DNA from: Hyphomicrobiales bacterium
GTDB taxonomy: Bacteria; Pseudomonadota; Alphaproteobacteria; Rhizobiales; Rhizobiaceae
Assembly: GCA_900466475.1 (NCBI GenBank)
Contig: UBMI01000022.1
Span: forward strand, 121,221-185,220
DNA: 64,000 bases
Direction of reading: 5' to 3'
Shown: positions 52,966 through 61,664 of the stretch, piece by piece
Layout: every line of letters starts with the position of its first letter
Position numbering within the stretch: position 1 is the stretch's first letter
Program-made: the position numbers and the translations under genes
Notes under the pieces: generated by a model
The model's input: only the letters and a program-made list of their open reading frames with translations
Database searches by the model: none
What the model was told of the DNA's origin: nothing

Positions 52966-53721
52966 ATGCTCACGACGGAACGGAAGGCGCTCATCTTGAA
53001 GCTTCTTGCCAACGAAGGGCGGGTTGTGGCGAAGCAATTGAGCCAGAAACTGGATCTTTCCGAGGATACGATTCGACGTGATCTAAGGGAGCTTGCGGCA
53101 GAGGGTTTGCTTCAACGCGTCCATGGCGGCGCTCTTCCGACGTCCAAAGCGCTGGCCGATCTCCCCACCAGGCGGAAGGTCCATGCAGACGACAAGGCGG
53201 CCATCGCCAAGGCCGCGGCAGGCATGATCAAGAACGGACAAACCGTGTTCCTTGACGGAGGAAGCTCGGCGATCGCGGTCGCTCGTGCGCTTCCGCTCGC
53301 CTTGCGAGCCATAATCGTCACTCATAGTCCGGATATCGCCGTCGCCCTGCATGGCCATCCAGCCATCGAGGTCGAGCTTATAGGGGGGAGAATCTACAAA
53401 CACTCCAATGTGGCGGTTGGCGCGGTCGCCATAGAGGGCATTTCCTCCTTGAAAGCCGACATCTACTTGATGGGCGTCACCGGCATCCATCATGAACATG
53501 GCCTGACGACAGGCGATCGGGAGGAAGCGGCCGTCAAGCGTGCTATCGCCAGGCAGGCGGCCGAAACGATCGTGCTCGCGTCTCGCGAGAAGCTTGGCGC
53601 GGTCTCAGCCTGCAACGTGGTCGGGCTTGATCAGGTGGATGGCCTTCTCGTCGCAAAGAGCTGTCCGGCGAACCTGCTGGTGCCCTTCAGGACGGCAGGA
53701 ATATCGATATCCACGGCCTGA
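52966..53721 (+). CDS. DeoR/GlpR-family transcriptional regulator (second)
   Basis: A 251-residue DeoR protein. RVVAKQLSQKLDLSEDTIRR and DLRELAAEGLLQRVHGGALP (about 19-58) form the helix-turn-helix with the family signature; TVFLDGGSSAIAVARAL and VELIGGRIYKHSN belong to the phosphosugar sensor. It lacks a catabolic operon partner beyond the divergent NUDIX gene. ATG 52966 is preferred because it starts directly at the helix-turn-helix; AAGGAGG lies upstream. Confidence 0.85.
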   Translation: MLTTERKALILKLLANEGRVVAKQLSQKLDLSEDTIRRDLRELAAEGLLQRVHGGALPTSKALADLPTRRKVHADDKAAIAKAAAGMIKNGQTVFLDGGSSAIAVARALPLALRAIIVTHSPDIAVALHGHPAIEVELIGGRIYKHSNVAVGAVAIEGISSLKADIYLMGVTGIHHEHGLTTGDREEAAVKRAIARQAAETIVLASREKLGAVSACNVVGLDQVDGLLVAKSCPANLLVPFRTAGISISTA

Positions 53722-53848
53722 GGCGCGACGTTCGAACAGCCCGGTTTCACAAGGACAATGCTGCTTCATTTGCCGCGAAGAACCGACATGGAAGCATGAC
53801 AATTGGAAATCAAGGACCCGTAGATTGGGAATAGATCAACCAACGCCT

Positions 53849-54427
53849 TCAGCGTTGAACGCGCACGCCGTTTGCCGGCCCGGTATAGGCAATATGAAGA
53901 AACCCGCGCTTCGGGTCGATGAGCACGATGCGTCCGTTGCCAAAAGTGTAGAAGATGCCACCATCGGTTTTGGCTCGCTTCAACGCCATACAATCGCTGT
54001 CCCAGTCATCGTCTATGTTGCGTGCCGCTTCGCACGCCTTCTCGAACGCGGCAAGCACTTGCCCGTCTCTTGGAGAGGCGTGCCGGAGGCTATAGGCATC
54101 GATTGGACTGGCAGCCCAGTCGACATATCCGTCATCAGCACCTTTCAGCGACTTCAACGGTCGAAGATAGTCCAGTCCGAGGATCGTAGTGATTTCGTCG
54201 ACATGGTCAGCAAGCCCGGCCGTGCTGACGCCTGCGGCCCGGAAGCCCGGGATCTTAAGAGCGCGCCTCTGGGAAGGGCGCTCCGTTCGGACGCCGCCTG
54301 GAACGGATTTAGCGACCTCGGCTTCACCTGTTCCCCTCATACGCGCGGAATTGAGGTACCACTCGTAGACAAATGGGAGGAGCAGGAGGACAGCCAGTGC
54401 AATATATGCGCGTCGAGCAATACCTAT
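53849..54427 (-). CDS. Hypothetical membrane-anchored protein with no ordinary start codon
   Basis: The frame from the internal ATG at 54340 gives 163 residues, but it continues upstream through a convincing membrane anchor: AYIALAVLLLLPFVYEWYLN (about residues 7-26 if counted from 54427). No ATG, GTG or TTG precedes it in frame; the first candidates are ATA 54425-54427 and ATT 54419-54421. ATA overlaps the upstream stop and lies 8 bp after a GGGAGG site. The soluble part has FYTFGNGRIVLIDPKRGFLH near its end. It seems coupled to the similar membrane-anchored gene upstream. Function unknown. Confidence 0.5.
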   Translation of the reverse strand: MGIARRAYIALAVLLLLPFVYEWYLNSARMRGTGEAEVAKSVPGGVRTERPSQRRALKIPGFRAAGVSTAGLADHVDEITTILGLDYLRPLKSLKGADDGYVDWAASPIDAYSLRHASPRDGQVLAAFEKACEAARNIDDDWDSDCMALKRAKTDGGIFYTFGNGRIVLIDPKRGFLHIAYTGPANGVRVQR

Positions 54428-55101
54428 CGGGGTGTCCTCCCTAATGCGATCCCAGGCTCGACCTTCTGGGCACGGTAGACGATGTCGCTGGACCGTCGGA
54501 CAACGCGGTTCGGACTGTCGTACCAGTTTCGACTCCCGTCAAAATCAGTTTTGACAAGATTGGGGGCCTTCTCCTCGACATCATCTTTCGGCGAACCCCA
54601 TCGATAGGGCACGGCATGCATCGACGCGAGTGTCGCGGCACCGTTTCCGAAAGGATCGAACAGCTCCCATTGCGTCGGCTTGTCAGCGGTCATCACGACG
54701 AATCCAGCGGTACGGTTCGGCCATCGTCCCTTGCAGACGCGAAGGACGTCGACCTGCTCGATATCGCGCAGCACCTCTTCGGCCAACGGGCACAATTGCA
54801 TTGAAATCAAGAAGACCCTTCCATCGCGCGCTACAAATGCATGTGCGTTGTTGGATGATGGTTTGCATCCGCCATTGAAAATCCGCTCGACCCAACGTCT
54901 CGAACGCCTGTTCTGGGCCCGTATTACCGAATGGAGCGTCTCCGGTCCCACGCTGAGCGATGCGGCCACCTCGTATTGAGTGGTGTAAGTACAGAAGGGA
55001 TCGAAGGAACCGGCCGGCGCCTCCCACCATATGCCGACAAAGGCCGTGAGGATCGCAGCGATTCCACCGATCTCTAAAATTCTTACAATGTGTGCCCGCA
55101 T
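54424..55101 (-). CDS. Hypothetical membrane-anchored protein
   Basis: A 225-residue protein. One N-terminal membrane helix (ILEIGGIAAILTAFVGIWW, about 8-26) leaves a periplasmic domain with four to five Cys residues. Conserved-looking segments include GRVFLISMQLCPLAEEVLRD and WELFDPFGNGAATLASMHAV. No known family. It overlaps the next gene, which has a similar anchor. The pair may form a small envelope complex. Confidence 0.55.
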   Translation of the reverse strand: MRAHIVRILEIGGIAAILTAFVGIWWEAPAGSFDPFCTYTTQYEVAASLSVGPETLHSVIRAQNRRSRRWVERIFNGGCKPSSNNAHAFVARDGRVFLISMQLCPLAEEVLRDIEQVDVLRVCKGRWPNRTAGFVVMTADKPTQWELFDPFGNGAATLASMHAVPYRWGSPKDDVEEKAPNLVKTDFDGSRNWYDSPNRVVRRSSDIVYRAQKVEPGIALGRTPR

Positions 55102-55738
55102 GAGACGTGAGCCTACACAACCTTTACGAAGACTTCTTTGAAATCTTGCGCTGTAGTTGCTATTGCCCTAATGCGTTCGGCTCGGCGCCGACGGGCGGCG
55201 CGGATCAAGGCTGCCGTTCTGACAGAACCATGCCGCTCTCCTTGCTTGGAGTCGACTGCGTTCCGCACGGGAGTTCTACAGAGTTCGATGAACCCGCCCA
55301 CCCGCAGCTGAAAATCTTTCGACGCCATCGCTCGCCCTTGTTCACAAAGCCAAGCTCCATTGGGATTCGGCAGATTCTGTGTCCATTCCGGCAGCTGATT
55401 TTCCGAAGTCAAACCTCCGCGACACGACGTGGTGACGGCGGCATGCTGGCCTCGTCGCATTCGACAAGTTCGCCGCTGTTACGAAGGTTCGAGATTCCTA
55501 GCTGAACGACCTTAATCAGATCGGTCATCCGCTGGCCGCGGCAACGGCGCATGCATGGCCGAGTTTCGGAGACGCAACCTCTTCTTCCGATTGATGTTCA
55601 TAAGGCCGTCCTTGGAGGACCCCAATTCATATGCGGTCGAACTGCCTCGGACTGATCGCCCAGCAGACCACTACTAACGAGCGTGTTTGAAGCCGTGGTG
55701 GCGAGTTTCCGTTCGTGAGGGAGCCGGACAAGCAATGG
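55102..55738. other. Gene-poor stretch
   Basis: About 640 bp. A minus-strand frame at 55113-55460 could encode 115 residues but shows no domain, no hydrophobic core and no clear ribosome site. No repeats, terminators or promoter boxes were recognised. Confidence 0.4.
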
Positions 55739-55963
55739 CTACTGGAAGCGATCGAAACTCTGATCGAGGCGCTGCATCCATAGACGGAAGTCATTGATCA
55801 GCAGAGCCAGATCGTAAAACCATTCAGCGCGGAGGAGCTCGAAACGGCTCGCCATTCTATCATCGAGGAGGGCGTGAACCTTTTGCCTCAGATCTTCGAG
55901 CGTTTTATCCGCAGGATAACGCACCGCAGGACGCATTGCAGCGGGATTTGGTCGATTTTCCAT
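55739..55963 (-). CDS. Small hypothetical protein
   Basis: A 74-residue protein with a strong GGAGGAG ribosome site before ATG 55963. After a proline-rich start (MENRPNPAAMRPAVRYPADK) it is helical: TLEDLRQKVHALLDDRMASR and RAEWFYDLALLINDFRLWMQ. The aromatic-rich helix suggests protein binding. No family recognised. Confidence 0.55.
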   Translation of the reverse strand: MENRPNPAAMRPAVRYPADKTLEDLRQKVHALLDDRMASRFELLRAEWFYDLALLINDFRLWMQRLDQSFDRFQ

Positions 55964-56336
55964 AGAAATGCGCTCCTCCGTGGTCAAGATCTCATCAATG
56001 AATTTATATCGTAATACGATATATTTCAAGGCGAACGCCGACAAATGATGGCGGCTTCAGAGCCTGAGTCCAACAGAGCCGCGCCTCTCACCTGTGCGCC
56101 ATCCTTGACTCATCAACGGTTCATCGCCATCTTCAATCCATGTTGATCTGGCACCATAATAGTGTTGTGAAGCGGGTAATCCTCATCGCAGGATTCTAAT
56201 CCCCGGCTGGCGGCGTCGCGCCCGCCGAGGGATACTGGCGTCCGATTTCAATATGTCGGGCTGCCACAGCGAGATTCTCCTCATATCCGATCGTTTCGCT
56301 GCCGCAGACAAATTTGCGGTGAGCAGGAGATTGCAG

Positions 56337-56756
56337 ATGCCAAACAAGGGAACCCCACGGAGGCCCGCGATCATCATCGGTCACTCCGACCACTTAAAAT
56401 TGACGAAAATCGCCGAGGCGCAGCTTTCGAAAAATCCCGTCGTGTCCGACGAACTGCTCTACGAATTGGAACGTGCGCACGTTGTGGACGACCATCAGCT
56501 CCCGCGCGGCATCATCCGCATCGGTTCGACCGTGCGCTTCACCAGTGACCTCGGGGAAGACCGGACGGTGACGCTCGTATTCCCGGGGGAGGCAGACATC
56601 GCCGAAGGCAAGATTTCAGTCCTTACCCCGATTGGCACCGCATTGATCGGCTTGAGAGCTGGTCAGTCTATGGACTGGACTGCTCGGGACGGCCAGCCGC
56701 ACCGGCTGACTGTAGCAAGGGTGTCTGAGTCCGCAGAACTCGGCCAAATGCTATGA
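56337..56756 (+). CDS. Rnk/GreA-like nucleoside diphosphate kinase regulator
   Basis: A 139-residue protein of the Rnk/GreA-GreB C-terminal family. LPRGIIRIGSTVRFTSDLGE and VFPGEADIAEGKISVLTPIG then TALIGLRAGQSMDWT form the FKBP-like domain that binds RNA polymerase. Short N-terminal helices replace the GreA coiled coil. Rnk proteins oppose GreA and affect nucleotide pools. ATG 56337 starts the usual N-terminus MPNKGTPRRPAII. A paralogue follows at 56888. Confidence 0.82.
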   Translation: MPNKGTPRRPAIIIGHSDHLKLTKIAEAQLSKNPVVSDELLYELERAHVVDDHQLPRGIIRIGSTVRFTSDLGEDRTVTLVFPGEADIAEGKISVLTPIGTALIGLRAGQSMDWTARDGQPHRLTVARVSESAELGQML

Positions 56757-56887
56757 TCATCGACAGACGCGCAAATCATCTTCCCGGAGGGTGCATCACA
56801 GCAGGCTCCTGACCCCTGCGCCGTTCGCGGCCAGGGGAACTCCACCCATTCGAATTGAATGCCCGCATACGGGCGATGGAGACTGTG

Positions 56888-57409
56888 ATGAGAGACCAAT
56901 GCTTGCTGACCACGAAGGACTTTACCCTGCTCGAGGCGATGTTCGATGACCCCTTCGTTCGTGACAGCCTGCTGCACGAGCTCCTGGGGCGGAAGATGGC
57001 CGCCGCGACTGTCGTGTTCAGGGAGGATCTGCCAGAAGATGCCGCAAGCCTGAACAGTCGAGTGACCTTCAGCATCGACGGCAGGCGGGACACGCGCATC
57101 CTCACCACTGGCCGCATGACGACGCCGGTCGGCATGCTGCTCCCCGTCGACACGCTTCGTGGCCTTGCCCTTCTTGGCTTAAGGGAAGGTCAGAAGATCG
57201 TTATCGAAAATGCAGATGGGTTTCAGGAACAGGTTCTACTGGAAACCGTCAACTACCAGCCGGAACGAGCGATGAGGGGATCGGACGGCTTTCAGGTGAG
57301 GATGAGGCTCGCTGGGAAGCCGACGCTGAGGCTGCTAAAGGGTGGAGCGCCCGACAGACAGAGGCCAGCGCCGGAGAAACCGGACGACCCCGGTCCATCG
57401 GCCGCCTGA
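56888..57409 (+). CDS. Second Rnk/GreA-like protein with C-terminal extension
   Basis: A 173-residue protein. After MRDQCLLTTKDFTLLEAMFD, the C-terminal domain MAAATVVFREDLPEDAASLN, RILTTGRMTTPVGMLLPVDT and LALLGLREGQKI matches the Rnk/Gre fold, though with PVDT in place of the usual TPIG. A 40-residue tail rich in Pro and basic residues follows. ATG 56888 has GGAG at 7 bp; ATGs at 56855 and 56876 are possible. Only about 30% of residues look shared with the upstream paralogue. Confidence 0.7.
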   Translation: MRDQCLLTTKDFTLLEAMFDDPFVRDSLLHELLGRKMAAATVVFREDLPEDAASLNSRVTFSIDGRRDTRILTTGRMTTPVGMLLPVDTLRGLALLGLREGQKIVIENADGFQEQVLLETVNYQPERAMRGSDGFQVRMRLAGKPTLRLLKGGAPDRQRPAPEKPDDPGPSAA

Positions 57410-57499
57410 AGGGCGGGGAAGAAGTCGATTGGCGAACCGCGCGTCTCGCGGTCGCCATTGGTCTGGTCGTGCATGTCGACAGGCTCGTCTGCGAGCGGT

Positions 57500-59095
57500 T
57501 CAAAGCCGCTCGAAGCGGAAATTGCGGATGCGACCACTGTTCATCAGCATGCCAGTGACCCGACCGTCGTCATCGCGGGCAAAGGTGAACCGGTCCCCGT
57601 CACCGAGAAAATGGTCCGGAGCGACGGCTGTCAGCGCTATTTCCCGTGACTTCACGGATTTGAATACCAGCCCCGCCTCCCGAACCTTCACCTCGTAGGG
57701 CATGTCGTTTTCGACCGGACGATAAGTGCCGGCGAGATCGGCAAGCTCCTTTGGCGACGGCGTATAGGCGGGCAATCGCCGGTATTGGTACAGGCGCTTG
57801 CCGTCGCGATAGGAGGTCAGCTCAGTTGCCGGCTCGCCTTCTCCTTGCTCCAGCGCGAGCTCATGGTTCGGGAAATCGCTGAAACGGAACCGGCGGTCAT
57901 CCACCGCTTCAAGGCGATATGTGCCATATTCGATGTCATAGCCTATCAGCAGTTTTCCCTCATGCGCCACGAGGCGGGCGACGCGGCCGGCCAGTCGCGG
58001 TTCGGCGTAATAGCCGGTGAGCAGTTCCAATGCATCGGCGCCGGGTTGCGGAAACGTGCTCGGCAAAGATTCCGGGATCGGATGCAACACATCTGCCAGA
58101 TAGATATCGGCGATCCCCCGCGCGAGGTTGCTCGGCACGATCGACCCGAAATTGGCAAGGATCGCCACGGTGAAATGCTGCTCCGGAAAGCGGATGATAT
58201 CGGAGCGGAAGCCGGCATCGCCGCCGGTATGTTCGACGATCGCAAGGCCGCGATAAGTACCGACGCCGAGACCCGAGGCATAGCCGATTTCACTGCCATC
58301 GTTCAGTCGGCCGCATTCGACCATCCTTGCGATGACGTCAGGCCCCCCGACACGCTTGTGGTAGAAATTTTCATCCCAGAGCGCGAGATCTTCCACTGTC
58401 GTCAGCAGGCTGGTCGCGCCGACCGTATCGAAGTTCGTGTTGGAGATCTCAACCCCGGTCTCCGTCCCGACATAGCCGTCGGCGACATTCCTGACAACTT
58501 CGGCATAGTTGTCGCGAAAGAACGTGTTGTGCATGCCAAGCGGTTCAAAAATCCGGGCCGAGGTAAAGGCACGGAGCGACTGCCCGCTGACCACCTTCAC
58601 GACCTCCGCCAGCAAGGCATAACCCGTGTTGCAATAGAGGTGCTCGTCACCCGGCTGGAAGTTCAGATCCTGCTGCCGGGAGACGATCGCGAGGATGTCG
58701 GCATCGGTGATCAGGTCCTTGGAGTAGCGCCAGCCGGCGAGGCCCAGCAATTCCCAGTGATCGCGCAGGCCACCGGTATGGTGCATGAGGTGCCTGAGGG
58801 TGATCGGTGAGCCGAAATCAGGCAGGCCGGGCATGTATTTACCCACCACATCATCAAGCGACAATTTTCCTTCGGCCGACAGTAGCAGGATGGCAAATGC
58901 AGTGAACTGTTTGGAGACAGATGCCGAATGAAAGACGGTGGACGGCCCGATCGCGATACCATGGCCCAGATTGGCCATGCCGAAGCCCCGCTTATGGATA
59001 ACCTCGCCGTCACGCATGACCGCAACCGCGCAGCCAGGCGAATGATCGTTAGCCCAGGCCTCGAACAGTTCATCAACGCGTTTTGCTTCCGTCAT
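57500..59095 (-). CDS. Serine hydrolase of the beta-lactamase/penicillin-binding family
   Basis: A 531-residue beta-lactamase-fold hydrolase. Ser59-x-x-Lys62 (SVSK) is the nucleophile pair, YCN (near 152) the second motif, and HTGGDAG the third. A C-terminal lipocalin-like region of about 180 residues (from about 350) follows, as in class C esterase-like family members. ATG 59095 follows GGAGG; no signal peptide is visible, so it is probably cytosolic. D-amino peptide, ester or lactone hydrolysis are all possible. Confidence 0.85.
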   Translation of the reverse strand: MTEAKRVDELFEAWANDHSPGCAVAVMRDGEVIHKRGFGMANLGHGIAIGPSTVFHSASVSKQFTAFAILLLSAEGKLSLDDVVGKYMPGLPDFGSPITLRHLMHHTGGLRDHWELLGLAGWRYSKDLITDADILAIVSRQQDLNFQPGDEHLYCNTGYALLAEVVKVVSGQSLRAFTSARIFEPLGMHNTFFRDNYAEVVRNVADGYVGTETGVEISNTNFDTVGATSLLTTVEDLALWDENFYHKRVGGPDVIARMVECGRLNDGSEIGYASGLGVGTYRGLAIVEHTGGDAGFRSDIIRFPEQHFTVAILANFGSIVPSNLARGIADIYLADVLHPIPESLPSTFPQPGADALELLTGYYAEPRLAGRVARLVAHEGKLLIGYDIEYGTYRLEAVDDRRFRFSDFPNHELALEQGEGEPATELTSYRDGKRLYQYRRLPAYTPSPKELADLAGTYRPVENDMPYEVKVREAGLVFKSVKSREIALTAVAPDHFLGDGDRFTFARDDDGRVTGMLMNSGRIRNFRFERL

Positions 59096-59313
59096 CCGTT
59101 CCTCCGAGATCACTTTCCGGTGGCAGGAAAGCTGAGAGCCGGGAAATTTGCAATGTATGGGAATGAGAACATTGAGGGCTGCGATGACTGCTTCGGGCCG
59201 AGAGGCGGCAGAGCCAACGGCTTGCCGTGTACTGACGCCGCAGTCAGACGAGGACTGGTGTGATGCCACGCAAATCTCCGGTTACCTGATCGGCTAGTGC
59301 AAGGTTTGGACGA

Positions 59314-59348
59314 GGCAGCCCCTGCAACATGGGGTTGCCTTTCTGTTT
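59314..59348 (+). terminator. Orphan rho-independent terminator
   Basis: GGCAGCCCC (59314-59322) pairs with GGGGTTGCC (59331-59339), with one G-T wobble, followed by TTTCTGTTT. It faces the plus strand, but no plus-strand gene ends here. It may mark a small RNA or a lost gene in the 450-bp gap 59096-59547. Confidence 0.55.
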
Positions 59349-59547
59349 CACGTTCACCTTTCATGAAACACTGAGAGCCATATGGATAACCGAACGTTCG
59401 ACACCAGCCTATCGAAATACCGGACTCCGCTGAAGATTACAGACTATGTCTGGAGAACTCTTTCCAGCAATTTATTCAAGCCTCTTACCGAGGGGCAGAA
59501 AGCGGACGTGGCCGCAACGCGCGATCTGCCACTGTTTGTCGTTGCCC

Positions 59548-61401
59548 TTACGCCGCATCGTGTTCCATGGCCGCCGACCCCGAGAGATCGAACTGCAACT
59601 CGGCAAGCCTGGAATATGCACCGCCCTTGCGGATCAGCGCGGCGTGTGTTCCCTCCTCGATTACTCGCCCTCCGTCGAGCACCAGAATTCGATCCGCCTT
59701 GAGCACGGTGGCAAGCCGATGAGCAATCACGATTGTCGTGCGATTGGACATCAATTCGTCGAGCCCCCGTTGCACCGGCATCTCGTTTTCTGAATCGAGA
59801 GATGCCGTGGCCTCATCCAGCAAGAGGATCGGCGCGTTTTTCAGGACAGCACGGGCGATCGCCAGTCTTTGCCGCTGACCACCCGATAAAGTGAGACCGC
59901 GCTCGCCGACAACGGTACGGCAACCATCCGGCAGCTCGGAAATGAACCCATGCGCTCTTGCCACCGTCGCTGCAGCCATGACCTCGTCCAGCGACGCATC
60001 CGACCGTCCGAGACTTATATTTTCTGCGATACTGGTCGCGAAGATGGTCACGTCCTGCGGTACGACGGCAATTTCGCCTCGTACTGCAGTGGTGGAGATC
60101 GTGCGCACATCGCAACCATCGAGCAAAATGTCGCCCGCATAATCCTTGTAGAAACCGAGCAGGAGCGAAAAGATCGTGCTCTTGCCCGAGCCGGAAGCAC
60201 CGACAAGCGCGACTGTCTCGCCGGACCGCACGTTCATCGACAGGCCCGTGAGGACTTGCCTGTCCGGGGCGCCCGGATAGGCGAAATGCAGGTCTCGAAT
60301 TTCGATCGCGCCTTTTGCGGGTTGGCTGAGCGCAGAACGCGAGGCCTGCTCGCTCTCACCGGCATCTTCATCGAGTAATTCGAAAAGGCGTTCGGCTGAA
60401 GCCGCGGCCTGCGCCAGTTCGCCCCAGACCTCCGAGAGCGAGCCTAGCGACCCTGCCGCAATGACGGAATAGAGCAGGAACTGGCTCAGACTTCCGGCCG
60501 ACAACGTTCCCGAGAGCAGATTATGGGCGCCGATCCAGAGAACCCCGACGACGCTTCCGAAAATCATTGCAATGGCAACGGCGGTCAGGAGCGCACGCGA
60601 GCTGGCGGCAAGGACGGCGCTGCGATAGGACGCCTCGACGTCATGCGCATACCTGTCGCTCGCCGCTGCCTCCCCGTTGAAGGCCTGGACCGTCCGGCTT
60701 TCGGCAATCATTTCGCTGGCGAAAGCGGACGCGGTCGCGAGAGCGTCCTGAGCCGCCCGCGATTTTCTCCGGACCGAGCGCCCGAAAAGGACGAGCGGCG
60801 CGATCACAAGCGGGATGGCACCCAATGTGATGGCGGAAAGTCCAGGGCTGGTGACGAACATCATCACCAGCGCGCCCAGGCACAGCAGCGAATTGCGCAA
60901 GGCCACCGATGCAGCGAGGTTCAATGCGGACTTGATCTGTGCGGCGTCCGCGGTCAGTCGCGATGCGATGTCGCCGGATTTGTTGGCGTCAAAAAAGCTT
61001 GCCGGCAACCGCGTCACATTTCGGAAGGTCTTCACACGCAGGTCGCTGACAACGCGCTCGCCAAGCGTCGTGACGAAATAATAGCGGCAGGCGCTTGCTA
61101 TGGCGAGCGCGATTGCGAGCGCAAGAAGCATCAGGAAATAGCTGTTGATGAAGCCACCGTCGAACTGTCCGAAACCATGATCGATCATCCGGCGGACCGC
61201 CATCGGCAGCGCAAGCGAGATCAGCGCCGCGGCCGCGAGCGAGATCACGGCCAAGAGCACCAAGCCCCGGTGAGGCCGCAGCAGGGGCAGCAACCGGACG
61301 AGGCCGGAGACATTAGACTTCTTTTTCCCCCGCTGCGGTCTGGAGCCTGCAATCACGTCGGCGGGAGGAGTGGCGGATCGGTCGTGCGCGGCAATCATCA
61401 A
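59548..61401 (-). CDS. MsbA/LmrA-type ABC exporter (fused permease and ATPase)
   Basis: A 617-residue half-transporter. Six membrane helices fill about 35-330, with GDIASRLTADAAQIKSALNL the usual intracellular loop. The ATPase has Walker A GASGSGKST, signature LSGGQRQRLAIARAV and Walker B ILLLDEATASLDS. Functions as homodimer to export lipids, drugs or peptides. Start at 61401 or the following ATG. Divergent from ccmC, with which it shares a 263-bp region. Confidence 0.88.
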   Translation of the reverse strand: MMIAAHDRSATPPADVIAGSRPQRGKKKSNVSGLVRLLPLLRPHRGLVLLAVISLAAAALISLALPMAVRRMIDHGFGQFDGGFINSYFLMLLALAIALAIASACRYYFVTTLGERVVSDLRVKTFRNVTRLPASFFDANKSGDIASRLTADAAQIKSALNLAASVALRNSLLCLGALVMMFVTSPGLSAITLGAIPLVIAPLVLFGRSVRRKSRAAQDALATASAFASEMIAESRTVQAFNGEAAASDRYAHDVEASYRSAVLAASSRALLTAVAIAMIFGSVVGVLWIGAHNLLSGTLSAGSLSQFLLYSVIAAGSLGSLSEVWGELAQAAASAERLFELLDEDAGESEQASRSALSQPAKGAIEIRDLHFAYPGAPDRQVLTGLSMNVRSGETVALVGASGSGKSTIFSLLLGFYKDYAGDILLDGCDVRTISTTAVRGEIAVVPQDVTIFATSIAENISLGRSDASLDEVMAAATVARAHGFISELPDGCRTVVGERGLTLSGGQRQRLAIARAVLKNAPILLLDEATASLDSENEMPVQRGLDELMSNRTTIVIAHRLATVLKADRILVLDGGRVIEEGTHAALIRKGGAYSRLAELQFDLSGSAAMEHDAA

Positions 61402-61617
61402 GGTGAGGGTCTCCTGGACTGGAATGTCTCCTTTTTGGCATTTGCGCGGCGTTCGTCTTTGACCGCGATCAATTATCGGCCGGTTCCGCCAAGCGTTGCC
61501 GCGTCAGAAGACCTCGGCAATATGTCACGATGAGCCTGCCGGACCCGCGACCGAGGATCGAACTGTGATAGCAGGTGAGCGAAATGAAAGACGCATGACC
61601 GCACCAATGGTCGCAGT

Positions 61618-61631
61618 TTGATCCCGGTCAA
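61618..61631 (+). promoter_or_regulatory. FNR/FixK-type box upstream of ccmC
   Basis: TTGATCCCGGTCAA fits TTGAY-N4-RTCAA, the alphaproteobacterial FNR/FixK site. If it acts at -41.5, transcription starts at about 61666, at or beside the A of the ccmC ATG, with TAGAGC in the -10 position. This would give a nearly leaderless message induced at low oxygen. Confidence 0.7.
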
Positions 61632-61664
61632 TTAATATGACGGCTTTGGGCGCTAGAGCGAGCC

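Noticed and set aside
55113..55460. Possible 115-residue minus-strand gene upstream of the membrane-anchored pair
   Set aside because: No family resemblance, no clear ribosome site and unnatural composition. It cannot be excluded, but it is not supported.
57785..58810. Plus-strand open frame of 341 codons opposite the serine hydrolase
   Set aside because: The hydrolase has all three active-site motifs; the opposite frame has no domain or ribosome site.
59382..59702. Plus-strand open frame beginning MDNRTFDTSLSKYRT
   Set aside because: The first 45 codons look mildly protein-like, but the frame runs antisense into the ABC exporter and has no good ribosome site; perhaps a remnant, not a gene.
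60523..61533. Plus-strand open frame of 336 codons opposite the ABC exporter
   Set aside because: Highly charged low-information translation antisense to a full-length transporter.
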